A stretch of DNA of 64,000 nucleotides, taken from the NCBI GenBank assembly GCA_019636385.1, contig JAHBXT010000003.1, positions 496,001-560,000 on the forward strand, in the 5' to 3' direction. Below are positions 55,116 through 63,463 of the stretch, piece after piece; the stretch's first letter is position 1; every line of letters starts with the position of its first letter. This DNA comes from Pirellulaceae bacterium. GTDB taxonomy: Bacteria; Planctomycetota; Planctomycetia; Pirellulales; Pirellulaceae. The notes under the pieces are model-generated. The model searched no databases, was not told where the DNA came from, and worked only from the letters and a program-made list of their open reading frames with translations. The position numbers were made by a program, and so were the translations under genes.

Positions 55116-55524
55116 TTTACACCCGCGCTGGAAATGCTATCCACTCATTCCAGGCAGTATAGCGTGTCGCACCGCCCCACCACAGACTGACGGATTGAAG
55201 TTTCCAGGGACGACCAGGGATTGCTAAACCGCCACTGACCATTGGATGGAGAGAGCTACACTCACGGCCAGACGTATGGGAATACGCATGAAAGGAAATT
55301 CTCGACTCAAGATTGGCTGCGAGCCAAGCGCCCCCATCCAAAACCAGTCATTTCCTGAGTAAACTTGCTGGCCGCGTGATGCGAGCGGCCAGTGTAGTAG
55401 CCAACGTCGCCCGATGGTGGAGCTTCAGTCCAGCCACTGTCTGTCGATGGTGGCTACGGTTGGGGTCTGCAGGGGCGCTCGCCCAGGTGTGGTTGGATCT
55501 GACGTCACTTAGCGGAGAACGGCA
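55116..55524. promoter_or_regulatory. Divergent spacer, dehydrogenase / SDR
   Basis: 409 bases. TTGGCT-GCG-AGCCAA at 55313-55327 is a short perfect hairpin. A TTG-started frame of 71 codons (55313-55528) ends in an ATGA overlap with the SDR start, but its Trp/Ser/Ala-rich peptide has no signature. I do not call it a gene. Confidence 0.35.
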
Positions 55525-56352
55525 ATGAGCCTTAAGAACAAGACCTTGTTTATTACCGGAGCCAGTCGGGGGATTGGGTTGGCCATTGGGTTACGTGCTG
55601 CGCGAGACGGGGCGAATGTAGTGATAGCAGCCAAGACTGCCGAACCTCATCCCAAACTGACAGGAACGATCTACACTGCTGCCAATGAGATTCGTCAAGC
55701 AGGCGGTAATGCGCTGCCTCTGGCCGTCGATATACGGCATGAAGAACAGGTACGAGATGCTTTTGCTAAAGCGGCCGCTGAATTCGGCGGGATCGACATC
55801 TTGGTCAACAACGCCAGTGCCATCAACTTAGTAGGTACAGAAGCGGTTGAAATGAAACGTTATGACCTGATGCATGGTGTTAACACACGCGGGACGTTCG
55901 TGTGCTGCAAGTACGCGGTGCCTCACCTGAAAAAGGCTACCAATCCACACGTATTGATGATTTCACCACCGCTGAACATGGAAGCTCGCTGGTTTGCGCC
56001 GCATGTCGCGTACACTATGGCTAAGTTTGGGATGAGCATGTGTGTGTTGGGTATGGCCGAGGAGTTTCGTCAAGAAGGTATCGCCTTTAATGCGCTGTGG
56101 CCACGAACTACGATTGCCACGGCGGCAATTCAGAATTTGTTAGGTGGTGACAAAATCATGCGACTTAGCCGCAAGCCCGATATCATGGCCGATGCTGCCC
56201 ATGCGATTCTGACCAAGCCCAGTCGCGAATTCACCGGCAATTTTGCGATCGACGATGAAGTGCTAGCTCAGCAAGGCATTGTCGACTTGCGTAGTTACCA
56301 AGTCGACGACAGCCTTCCTCCCGAAAAACTGGCCCCCGACTTCTTCGTATAA
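55525..56352 (+). CDS. SDR family oxidoreductase (HSDL2-like)
   Basis: 275 residues from an ATG. TGASRGIGLAIGLRAARDGA is the cofactor motif. VVIAAKTAEPHPKLTGTIY matches the hydroxysteroid-dehydrogenase-like-2 subgroup, as do NNASAINLVGTE, VNTRGTFVCCKYAVPHLK and ISPPLNM in place of the usual Ser strand. The catalytic pair is in VAYTMAKFGMSM. In this subgroup the Ser of the triad is shifted into ISPP. It is cytoplasmic and NADP-type, judging from the basic Lys after the second strand. The substrate is possibly a long-chain or steroid-like hydroxy compound. It stands alone, convergent with the sugar isomerase gene. Confidence 0.87.
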   Translation: MSLKNKTLFITGASRGIGLAIGLRAARDGANVVIAAKTAEPHPKLTGTIYTAANEIRQAGGNALPLAVDIRHEEQVRDAFAKAAAEFGGIDILVNNASAINLVGTEAVEMKRYDLMHGVNTRGTFVCCKYAVPHLKKATNPHVLMISPPLNMEARWFAPHVAYTMAKFGMSMCVLGMAEEFRQEGIAFNALWPRTTIATAAIQNLLGGDKIMRLSRKPDIMADAAHAILTKPSREFTGNFAIDDEVLAQQGIVDLRSYQVDDSLPPEKLAPDFFV

Positions 56353-56576
56353 CCGCTAGGCAACATCTAGCGGGTAATGCACTGCATGCCTATCAAACCT
56401 ATCGACTGGCGGGGTGAGCCGGCGCGCGGCGAGATCATTGCGTAGTCGTGTTTGATTGTTGTGCAAATAGTTCAGTATTTGCATTGCTTGGTGGTTGCTC
56501 ATCACCCCGCTGGTCCTGCCCTGCCAATAGTGTGAATGGTTACCTTGGCGCGCTGCATCTGCTGAACCACCGCCAA

Positions 56577-57359
56577 TTACAGTGCCCTCAAATACGCCAG
56601 CGCATCAGACATCTCTTGGATGGCGTCACCTGCACCAGCGCGTTCCAACACAAACCAGCCATTAAATCGGTGCTCTTCCAGTACGCCCAGGATTTCAGGG
56701 AACTCAGCCGAGCCGCGTCCGACTTTGACTTCAATTCCCCGGCGTTGTGAAAAATCACGTACAGCATCACGCGCTGCCACTGATCGCACGTAATGAGCGC
56801 AGATGCGAATGTCTTGGGGGGTGTAGTGATTGGCCAGGATCAATCGTGCTGGATTGAAGTGGATGCCCAGCGATCCCCCTGGCACTTGATCCAAAAGTCG
56901 AACCAGTACTGGGCAGGGTTCACTCCCTGTTTCACAGGCCAAGACGGCTCCAACACGCTCACCGTGGCGGGCCAGATCGGTCAAGCTGGCCAGTAGTTGA
57001 GAGCGAGCCGGGTGTTGATCGTCCTCAGGGACAATCCCCACTGCATTGATGACGATCCTGGCACCAAGACTGTAGGCAAACGTCATGGCCTGTTTGGTTG
57101 CCTCAAGTCGCCGGTCCAGGTCGTCGATCACATCGTAACCGCGTCGAGTCGGATAGCGAACCGCTGCAACCGTTAAATTCAGATCGGTAAGCATCTTGAG
57201 AATCTGGCGACGTCCAGTATCGCTAATTTCGCTGGGCTGAATGCCATTTCGGGCGTCGATTTCGATACCACTGGCACCCATTTTGGCCGCTGTGTGCAAA
57301 GCTTTCTTAAACGGCATACGTACACCGGATAAGGCGATGGCGATTTTCAATTCTGGCAC
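56577..57359 (-). CDS. Sugar phosphate isomerase/epimerase-like TIM barrel
   Basis: 260 residues from a GTG at 57359, the only start before the first barrel strand (LKIAIALSG). AAKMGASGIEIDA, TDLNLTVAAVRYPTRRGYD, IVINAVGIVPEDD and VLACETGSEP are strands of an AP-endonuclease-2-like barrel. LGIHFNPARLIL provides metal-ligand candidates, and VGRGSAEFPEILG is near the end. The family includes xylose isomerase, hexulose and inosose enzymes. The substrate is unknown. The start codon is separated by a single base from that of the large gene on the other strand, so its promoter must lie inside that gene. Confidence 0.82.
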   Translation of the reverse strand: MPELKIAIALSGVRMPFKKALHTAAKMGASGIEIDARNGIQPSEISDTGRRQILKMLTDLNLTVAAVRYPTRRGYDVIDDLDRRLEATKQAMTFAYSLGARIVINAVGIVPEDDQHPARSQLLASLTDLARHGERVGAVLACETGSEPCPVLVRLLDQVPGGSLGIHFNPARLILANHYTPQDIRICAHYVRSVAARDAVRDFSQRRGIEVKVGRGSAEFPEILGVLEEHRFNGWFVLERAGAGDAIQEMSDALAYLRAL

Positions 57360-57360
57360 A

Positions 57361-60345
57361 ATGAATCCTCTTCTCAGCCTGAAACGTGCATGTCGGCTCC
57401 CGCGCGACCAGCGTTGGACGGTCGCTATTGTGTTGTTTTTCGCCGGGTTGACTAGCGGCCAGATTCACGCCGACAGTCACCGCCAGGCCGCGAAAGCCGT
57501 CTTTCAATGCAATTTTCAGAGTGGCTACGATGCCAACTCCGATCGTCAGCCTGACGGATGGCGCCGGCGCCGCGATCGACATCATCCGGCGTATCTGACG
57601 GCTGAGATCGTACCTCGCAACCCGCAGCAGTTTCGCGAAGCACAGAGCACTCAAATTTTATTAGCTCGGCTGTGGCAAGCCTGGAAAACCAAGTCCTGGG
57701 ACCCGAACTATGTGCCGGAGACTATCCCTCCGCTGATCACTCAGCTGATGGATGGTGTCGCTCTAACCAATTGCTACCAAGTACAGATCGATGGCGGGGC
57801 CTTCGAATTGGTCAGTCCGCGGTTTGATCTGAACTCGCAGTATTGCTATTGCATGGAGGCAGACATTGCCTGTCAGAAGTTGGCCGGGCATGAGGCAGTA
57901 ATTGAACTACATATTTATCGCGCAAGTGCGGAAGCGGTGGAAGTGTTATGTACGCCTGGGCAGACTGGTGACTTTGATTGGCGAACTGTGCGGTCCAAAT
58001 TGATTGAATTACCAGTTGACGAGTTGATTCAAGGCGAGGTTCACATTCGCGTTCGTCCAACCATAGATGCGTTCTCACGGGGGGTAGTTCGGTTTGACAA
58101 CATCAAGGTGCTGCAGTTCCCCCGGTTAACACTTACGACGGACGCCGCACACCATATAACTCAAACGGGGCGGTCAGTGCAACTCAACTTCATTGCCAAG
58201 GGACTGCCTCGTCCCTATCAGACACTTCGCTGCGAGTTATTGGACGTAGAGCGGCAGATTGTGGAAGCTACGAACGTGCCCCTGGAATCAATAGATACTA
58301 AGTCCCAAGGTAATCAGCGAATGGGTTCTGAATCCACAGAGGGTACTCGTCTGATAAGCAAGCCATCCGCCCCAAGCACATCCTCACCACCCACAAATAG
58401 GTTGGTTGCCAAACGGGACTTGGCATCCGGTCCTAGTACATCACCAGCAGAAAATGCATTCGCCTTAGCAGCCAAATGGCAGTTTGTTCCTGAGCGGCAG
58501 GGATTCTATTTTGTCCGGGCAAGCGTTGATGGCGATTTCACAACAGAAATTCCGCTGGCAGTGATGGATCTTCGACCACAATCGGGTGGACCGTTCGGTT
58601 GGTCCATCCCTTCCGAGTCTTCCGGTACTCAATTGGGTCCGCTGGTCACGATGGCTGAGCGGGCAGCGGTTGGCTGGGTGAAGTTGCCTATATGGTATGA
58701 TGCGCACAGTCCTCCAGACGTTGATACGCTCCGCAAACAGCTTTCACAACTTTCTAGGCGAGGTGTCCGCTGTGTGGGTCGTTTTGATCACGCGCGAGAT
58801 GGTCAATTCCTAGGAAGATCGCGCGACAATCAATTGCCTAGTGCCGCCATGGCTTTTAGCGACCCTGCGATTTGGGAGCAGTCCATCGAGCCAGCGTTGG
58901 CTGCTTGGGGTGCCCAATTGTCTGGCATTCAATTGGGCGATGAACAGGATTTCAGTTTCGTTCAGAATCCGGAGGCGCTGCAACATATTTCGCAGATGTT
59001 GACCCGGCTTCGCTCGATTGGACACGATGCGCCTTGGACAGTAGTTTGGGACTGGTTGCACCCTATCGACATTTTACCGCATGCCGCTCGGCCTGAACCA
59101 AGTAATTCCGCAGGCAATATGCCGTGGGCGAACTCAGCTAGTCCTGGTGCAGCACTTGCTGGCAGACCATTGTCCAACGCAGTGCATTACTCCACCAATC
59201 CCCATCTTACCGCTCAAGAACTGGCCGCCTACATTCAGCAAACGCCTGCCAGCAACCAGACCTGGGTTTCAATCAACCCCGTTTCGGCTGAAAAATATAG
59301 TCTGCGGGACCGCGTGCTGGATTTGTTGCAGAAAATGATTGTCGTAAAGCAGTCCAGTATTCAGGCGGCTTTTGTAACCAAGCTAGTTGACGATGATTCG
59401 GGATTGTTCAGTCGTCACCTTCAGGCGAATGAGTTGCTGGTGCCCTGGACGCTCATTGCCGATGCAATTGCACTCCGCCAGCCCATCGGCTCGATCGAGC
59501 TTCCGCAAGGCAGCCACAATCACATATTTGAAAATGAAGTCGACAGTGTGATGATACTCTGGAATAGCAGTCCTGTTCAGGAGGAGCTTTTTGGCTGTCA
59601 GGACCTGACCGCTTACGATGTCTTTGGCCGCCCAGTGGCCATCCAGATTGAGCAGCTACCGTCGGGCAGTCTGGTCAGTCGCGTGCCTGTGGCACAGTGG
59701 CCGGTCATCGTGCGCGGCATCAACGCCAATCTAATTCGCTGGCAGCAGAACTTCGAGTTGCTGGTTGATCTGATCGCTAGCGAATCTGCAGCACAAGGCC
59801 AACTACCGGTCTCAATACACAATAGCCTGGCGCAGCCCGCCAGTGGATTCTTGACGGTGCACTGCGAGACTTTGTTCAAGGGCGGAAGCGTAAGTCAAGA
59901 ACTGCAATTGGGACCGCGCAGTGCTTCTCGCCTGGAGGTGCCATTTCAATTGCGGCAAGATGCGTCTGCTGGCATCCATCAATTAGAATTCGCGTTTTTC
60001 TTGGATGCCGATCGCAGCTATGCCTTTAGCCTGTATCGGCCATTGAAGCTCGGCCACCGTGACTACGAGATCACCTGGAAAGCCAGGCGAATCAATGCAG
60101 AGATGGTCGAAATGCAGGCCGAACTGGTCAATCATACGGACCAGCCGGTAAGCTTTGACTGCAAGCTCTTTCCGCAAGCGGTGGCTTACCAGAGAATACA
60201 AATTCTGGATGCGCCCACCGGCAGTAGCAGCCATGTTCGACAACTGAAGATCCCCGCCTCATCACGCTCCAAGTCGGTGCCGATGTGGATTCGCTGCGAA
60301 AAGATTGGCGACAAGTTGATTTTGAACTATCAAGCGTCGGAGTAA
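57361..60345 (+). CDS. Large secreted protein with a glycosidase-like TIM barrel
   Basis: 994 residues from the ATG at 57361. Longer frames reach 57241. A signal peptide is visible after a basic stretch (WTVAIVLFFAGLTSG, cleavage near HA). Residues about 40-310 are beta-rich with DANSDRQPDGW, a carbohydrate-binding-like start. A Ser/Pro-rich linker lies near 325-365. A barrel follows (about 415-650): VGWVKLPIWYDAHSPPDV, GVRCVGRFDHARDG and LSGIQLGDEQDF. The Glu in GDEQDF sits where clan-A glycosidases carry the acid/base. The C-terminal 250 residues are beta sandwiches. The family is not recognised and activity is inferred. Its 3' end overlaps that of the nucleotidyltransferase gene by 16 bases. 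Confidence 0.7.
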   Translation: MNPLLSLKRACRLPRDQRWTVAIVLFFAGLTSGQIHADSHRQAAKAVFQCNFQSGYDANSDRQPDGWRRRRDRHHPAYLTAEIVPRNPQQFREAQSTQILLARLWQAWKTKSWDPNYVPETIPPLITQLMDGVALTNCYQVQIDGGAFELVSPRFDLNSQYCYCMEADIACQKLAGHEAVIELHIYRASAEAVEVLCTPGQTGDFDWRTVRSKLIELPVDELIQGEVHIRVRPTIDAFSRGVVRFDNIKVLQFPRLTLTTDAAHHITQTGRSVQLNFIAKGLPRPYQTLRCELLDVERQIVEATNVPLESIDTKSQGNQRMGSESTEGTRLISKPSAPSTSSPPTNRLVAKRDLASGPSTSPAENAFALAAKWQFVPERQGFYFVRASVDGDFTTEIPLAVMDLRPQSGGPFGWSIPSESSGTQLGPLVTMAERAAVGWVKLPIWYDAHSPPDVDTLRKQLSQLSRRGVRCVGRFDHARDGQFLGRSRDNQLPSAAMAFSDPAIWEQSIEPALAAWGAQLSGIQLGDEQDFSFVQNPEALQHISQMLTRLRSIGHDAPWTVVWDWLHPIDILPHAARPEPSNSAGNMPWANSASPGAALAGRPLSNAVHYSTNPHLTAQELAAYIQQTPASNQTWVSINPVSAEKYSLRDRVLDLLQKMIVVKQSSIQAAFVTKLVDDDSGLFSRHLQANELLVPWTLIADAIALRQPIGSIELPQGSHNHIFENEVDSVMILWNSSPVQEELFGCQDLTAYDVFGRPVAIQIEQLPSGSLVSRVPVAQWPVIVRGINANLIRWQQNFELLVDLIASESAAQGQLPVSIHNSLAQPASGFLTVHCETLFKGGSVSQELQLGPRSASRLEVPFQLRQDASAGIHQLEFAFFLDADRSYAFSLYRPLKLGHRDYEITWKARRINAEMVEMQAELVNHTDQPVSFDCKLFPQAVAYQRIQILDAPTGSSSHVRQLKIPASSRSKSVPMWIRCEKIGDKLILNYQASE

Positions 60346-61451
60346 TCGGCCAAGTCGCGAATGATCTGCAGCGCCTCCTCCAATTCGCTGGTCTGCACGC
60401 CTGGCACTCGCCCGCCGCGATCACACTCTCCTAACAATAGCAGTTCGTCGTACGATGGATGTTGACGCAGCCTGCGGTGAGCCCGGGAGCCGATCGTTCG
60501 GTCGTAGATGCGATGAACATGCATGTGCTGTTCAATGAACCACGCCGTTCGTGGTGTGATGAAGCCTGCCAGTGCTTCCAGGCCAGCTGCAACGTGATTG
60601 TCGATATCCAGCCCTTTGCCTACGTCATGCAGCAGTGCAGCCAATAGGAACTCTTCATCATACGGCAATTGCTCATAGGCCAGATCAAATACCTGCAAAC
60701 TGTGGTACAGTGCATCTCCTTCGGGATGATATCGTGGATGCTGCTTGACGTTTTCCAGCGGCAGCATCAGCGCCATGTACAACTGAAAACGATCTGGCAA
60801 TTCCTCCATTTCGTCGAGCTTCTGTGACAGATTCAAGTCCGGGTATTGGTGGTAAAGTAGCTGCTCAAGTTCCGCCGTCGAGGCCCGCTCAATGGCCTTG
60901 CCCGTGATCGAACTGGTGAAATGATGGCTGGATAGCGACGCAGGATAGATCGTCAATTCAATTGGGAATTGATCGCGCAGATGGATATGCGTGTAGACCT
61001 GAAAATTTCCTTCTTTGCGCACCTGCTTCCGCTGGACATCATAGGGCAGTAGCATCCCATCCAGGCACATGGTGATGGCGGACAGATTATCCGAGAATAA
61101 GTGGATGTCGATATCGGAACCTTGCCGCACATGACCGGTCAACACGCTACCTATGAGCTTTGGTCGAAAGCGATCCAGCTGACGCATCAGCCGCAGAGCC
61201 ACCAGCCGCATATCCAGTAGGTGATTCAGGCGCTGTGAGCCCTCGTGCAACCTGGCCAAGGCCTGAATTTCGTCGCGAATCTCAGCGTTGCTCGGCAGAT
61301 CGGCAGGCTTGATCCAGCCCTTACAGATGCGACTGGCCGCCTTTTGTTTAGCGCGATAGTATTCTGACTCTTGCCGATAGTACATGAACCGGGCAGCTTC
61401 ATGACATATTTGCCGCCGTAACTTGCTGGAAGAACGTTCAGGCTGATTCAT
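60330..61451 (-). CDS. Nucleotidyltransferase-HD domain fusion protein
   Basis: 373 residues. A polymerase-beta-type nucleotidyltransferase core lies at about 95-170: LIGSVLTGHVRQGSDIDIHL, with Gly101-Ser102 and Asp113/Asp115, and a third carboxylate candidate in IELTIYP. An HD domain follows at about 245-345: LYHSLQVFDLAYE (His250), LLAALLHDVGKGLD (His275-Asp276), DNHVAAG and IEQHMHVHRIYD. An Arg/Lys-rich helical N-terminus is also seen. The order resembles bacterial CCA-adding enzymes with an HD tail, but the CCA-specific GGxVRD motif is absent. It may add or remove nucleotides or act on RNA or a nucleotide signal. It is divergent from the phosphotransferase gene. Confidence 0.75.
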   Translation of the reverse strand: MNQPERSSSKLRRQICHEAARFMYYRQESEYYRAKQKAASRICKGWIKPADLPSNAEIRDEIQALARLHEGSQRLNHLLDMRLVALRLMRQLDRFRPKLIGSVLTGHVRQGSDIDIHLFSDNLSAITMCLDGMLLPYDVQRKQVRKEGNFQVYTHIHLRDQFPIELTIYPASLSSHHFTSSITGKAIERASTAELEQLLYHQYPDLNLSQKLDEMEELPDRFQLYMALMLPLENVKQHPRYHPEGDALYHSLQVFDLAYEQLPYDEEFLLAALLHDVGKGLDIDNHVAAGLEALAGFITPRTAWFIEQHMHVHRIYDRTIGSRAHRRLRQHPSYDELLLLGECDRGGRVPGVQTSELEEALQIIRDLADYSDA

Positions 61452-61631
61452 ATTGTAAAGTGGAACATGGATTTATTGAGCAACTGAGCATCAACTATGA
61501 TTCACGTAACAGTTCAGGCAGAATGCTGCTTTGGGTAAGTGTGGGCCGGCACGTGGCTAAACCAATGATGCATGAATGGATTCATGCGCCAAACGCATAC
61601 GCGATATCTCGTCGAACAGCTATTACCGGCT

Positions 61632-61651
61632 CCGCTTGTCCCACCCTACAT
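61632..61651 (-). repeat. Best copy of the GTAGGGTGGGACAAGC motif
   Basis: On the minus strand the sequence is ATGTAGGGTGGGACAAGCGG. It lies just before the ATG chosen for the phosphotransferase (61680). This supports that start, because a longer open frame would translate the repeat. Related copies are at 28976-29004, 29079-29090, 31887-31902 and 31971-31988, all intergenic. Confidence 0.6.
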
Positions 61652-61679
61652 AGCCCCTGAAACCTTACAGGTAAACTGT

Positions 61680-62729
61680 ATGCAGATTTCTTCGTTCGTT
61701 CAACAGCATTGGTTGCAACCGCTTGGTGTGGAGCATATTCAGCCCTGCGACAGCGGATTGTCCAGTGCTGGTGTTTGGCGACTGGCGATCCCCGCAGGTG
61801 ATGGCTGTTTAAAGGCTTGGCCGTTGGCCTGCACACCCGTCGTCAGGCTTGCGCGCATCCATCACTGTCAAAGAATGCTGACCGACGCGGGCTTGAGTTT
61901 CATTCCTGCATTGGCCAACAGCCCGCTGGGAGGCACCTGGATTGAATCTGGCCAGCATTTATGGGAGGTCACCTCTTGGCAAGCTGGCCAACCCGATGGT
62001 AGTGAATCCGCCGGGCCAGTGCGGCGTAAAGCTGCCTCCGTAGCACTCGCCAGCATTCACCGTATTTGGAGGAAAAACGAGTGCCGAGTGGCGACCTCCC
62101 CGGCCGTTGGGATTCGTATCGAAAAGATTCAATACTATCGAACCCAGTTACGGCAATGGGATTCAGCAGGCACCAATTCCGCGATTCTTCCATGGTCTGC
62201 CGAAGGAATTGGTCAATCTGCCGGCACCAAGCTATCAGACTTGTCGCGACGGACAATTGAGCATTTTCGGAATTCAGCGGACCGACTACAAACGCAACTA
62301 ACTGCGCTGCAATTTCCCACGCTGGTACACGTTGCCTTGCGGGACATCCATTGCCAACACGTACTGTTTACGGGCGATCAAGTAAGCGGCGTTATCGACT
62401 TCGGAGCTGTACAGGCCGACGAGCCACTTATTGACTTAGTACGCCTGTTGACCAGCCTTTCACCGCGCGACAAGTCTGCGCGATACGAGACGCTTGAGTG
62501 GTATCTTAATCAGACAACTAGTGAAGGAATTGGCGTCTCCGTGTTACACTCCTGGAAGCGCGAAGCCGCTTGGCGATTTGGTGTGTTGGATGAAGTTTCG
62601 ACCCTACTTTCGGCGATGCAATGGTTGGATTGGCTAGTCTGGCAAGAACGCCAATTCAAGCAGCCTGTACTGCAGCTTTATCGCCGCTGGGCCGGATTGC
62701 TTGAGCGACTTGATTGTGCCGATTGGTGA
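61680..62729 (+). CDS. Aminoglycoside-phosphotransferase-like kinase family protein
   Basis: 349 residues from the ATG at 61680. A longer frame from 61572 runs through the repeat and is rejected. The kinase-like landmarks are VALRDIHCQHVLF, with the catalytic Asp and, where APH enzymes have the Mg-binding Asn, a His, then VSGVIDFGAVQAD with the DFG motif. An N-lobe strand, VWRLAIPAGDGCLKAWP, carries the Lys that positions ATP. The family phosphorylates hydroxyls of antibiotics, choline, sugars or amino alcohols. Nothing here points to resistance. It is cytoplasmic and monocistronic, convergent with ktrA. Confidence 0.8.
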   Translation: MQISSFVQQHWLQPLGVEHIQPCDSGLSSAGVWRLAIPAGDGCLKAWPLACTPVVRLARIHHCQRMLTDAGLSFIPALANSPLGGTWIESGQHLWEVTSWQAGQPDGSESAGPVRRKAASVALASIHRIWRKNECRVATSPAVGIRIEKIQYYRTQLRQWDSAGTNSAILPWSAEGIGQSAGTKLSDLSRRTIEHFRNSADRLQTQLTALQFPTLVHVALRDIHCQHVLFTGDQVSGVIDFGAVQADEPLIDLVRLLTSLSPRDKSARYETLEWYLNQTTSEGIGVSVLHSWKREAAWRFGVLDEVSTLLSAMQWLDWLVWQERQFKQPVLQLYRRWAGLLERLDCADW

Positions 62730-62754
62730 AGTGCGCATCGGCATCAAGGTTGCG

Positions 62755-63411
62755 TTATTTGACTTTGGCAATGCGCGCCAAGGCTTCATCGGTGCCCGCC
62801 AGTAGCAAAGTATCGGAATCCAACAGCCTAGTGTCGGGGTTGGGAGAGGCGGTGATGCGATCTTTAAGCATGTCATGCACGGCCACGATGGTCACGTCAT
62901 AACCTTGACGTAACGCCAGCTCGCGAATGGACTTGCCGCACCATGCATCCGGCACGCCCATCTCTTGCAGACCGAAACCAATACCTAAGCTGACATACTT
63001 GAGCAGTGCGTCGCCCCCCATGCGCTTGGCCAATTCAAGGGCCGAATCTCGCTCGGGGAAGATCACTTCCGTAACTCCGATCCGATTCATGACGCGGGCG
63101 TGATCGACGGAAATGACTTTCACAAATACGTCACGTACTTTCAGATCGTTCAGCGCCATGACCGCCAGGATGCTGGACGCAATATCTTCTCCTGTCGAAA
63201 CGATGCCTGCATCAGCTTCGCGAACACCTAATCGTTCCAACGTCTCCAGTACCGTAGCGTCGCCAACTACCGCGCGAGCAACATGTGGAGCCACTTGATC
63301 CACCACCTCTCCATCGATGTCGATAGCGACAACTTCATGGCCGTTATCCGTTAGCGATCGTGCCAGCGTTGAGCCAAAATTCCCGAGACCGATAATAATG
63401 AAGCGTTTCAT
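62755..63411 (-). CDS. ktrA: Potassium-channel regulatory subunit KtrA/TrkA
   Basis: 218 residues. An RCK_N Rossmann domain opens with FIIIGLGNFGSTLARSLTDNG (GxGxxG at about 8-13) and the nucleotide-binding VVAIDIDGEVVDQV. The RCK_C domain follows from about residue 135. This octameric ring binds ATP/ADP or NAD and c-di-AMP in some species, and gates the KtrB potassium channel. Its gene lies 52 bases after the KtrB-like gene on the same strand, so the two form one operon. The length is typical of KtrA rather than the doubled TrkA. Confidence 0.93.
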   Translation of the reverse strand: MKRFIIIGLGNFGSTLARSLTDNGHEVVAIDIDGEVVDQVAPHVARAVVGDATVLETLERLGVREADAGIVSTGEDIASSILAVMALNDLKVRDVFVKVISVDHARVMNRIGVTEVIFPERDSALELAKRMGGDALLKYVSLGIGFGLQEMGVPDAWCGKSIRELALRQGYDVTIVAVHDMLKDRITASPNPDTRLLDSDTLLLAGTDEALARIAKVK

Positions 63412-63463
63412 GGAGGATCAATCAACTCTGGTGTGTGAGAAATCAACTATAGACGTAGCGGGC

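Noticed and set aside
61572..61679. N-terminal extension of the phosphotransferase
   Set aside because: It would translate the dispersed repeat at 61632-61651. The ATG at 61680 fits the domain start.
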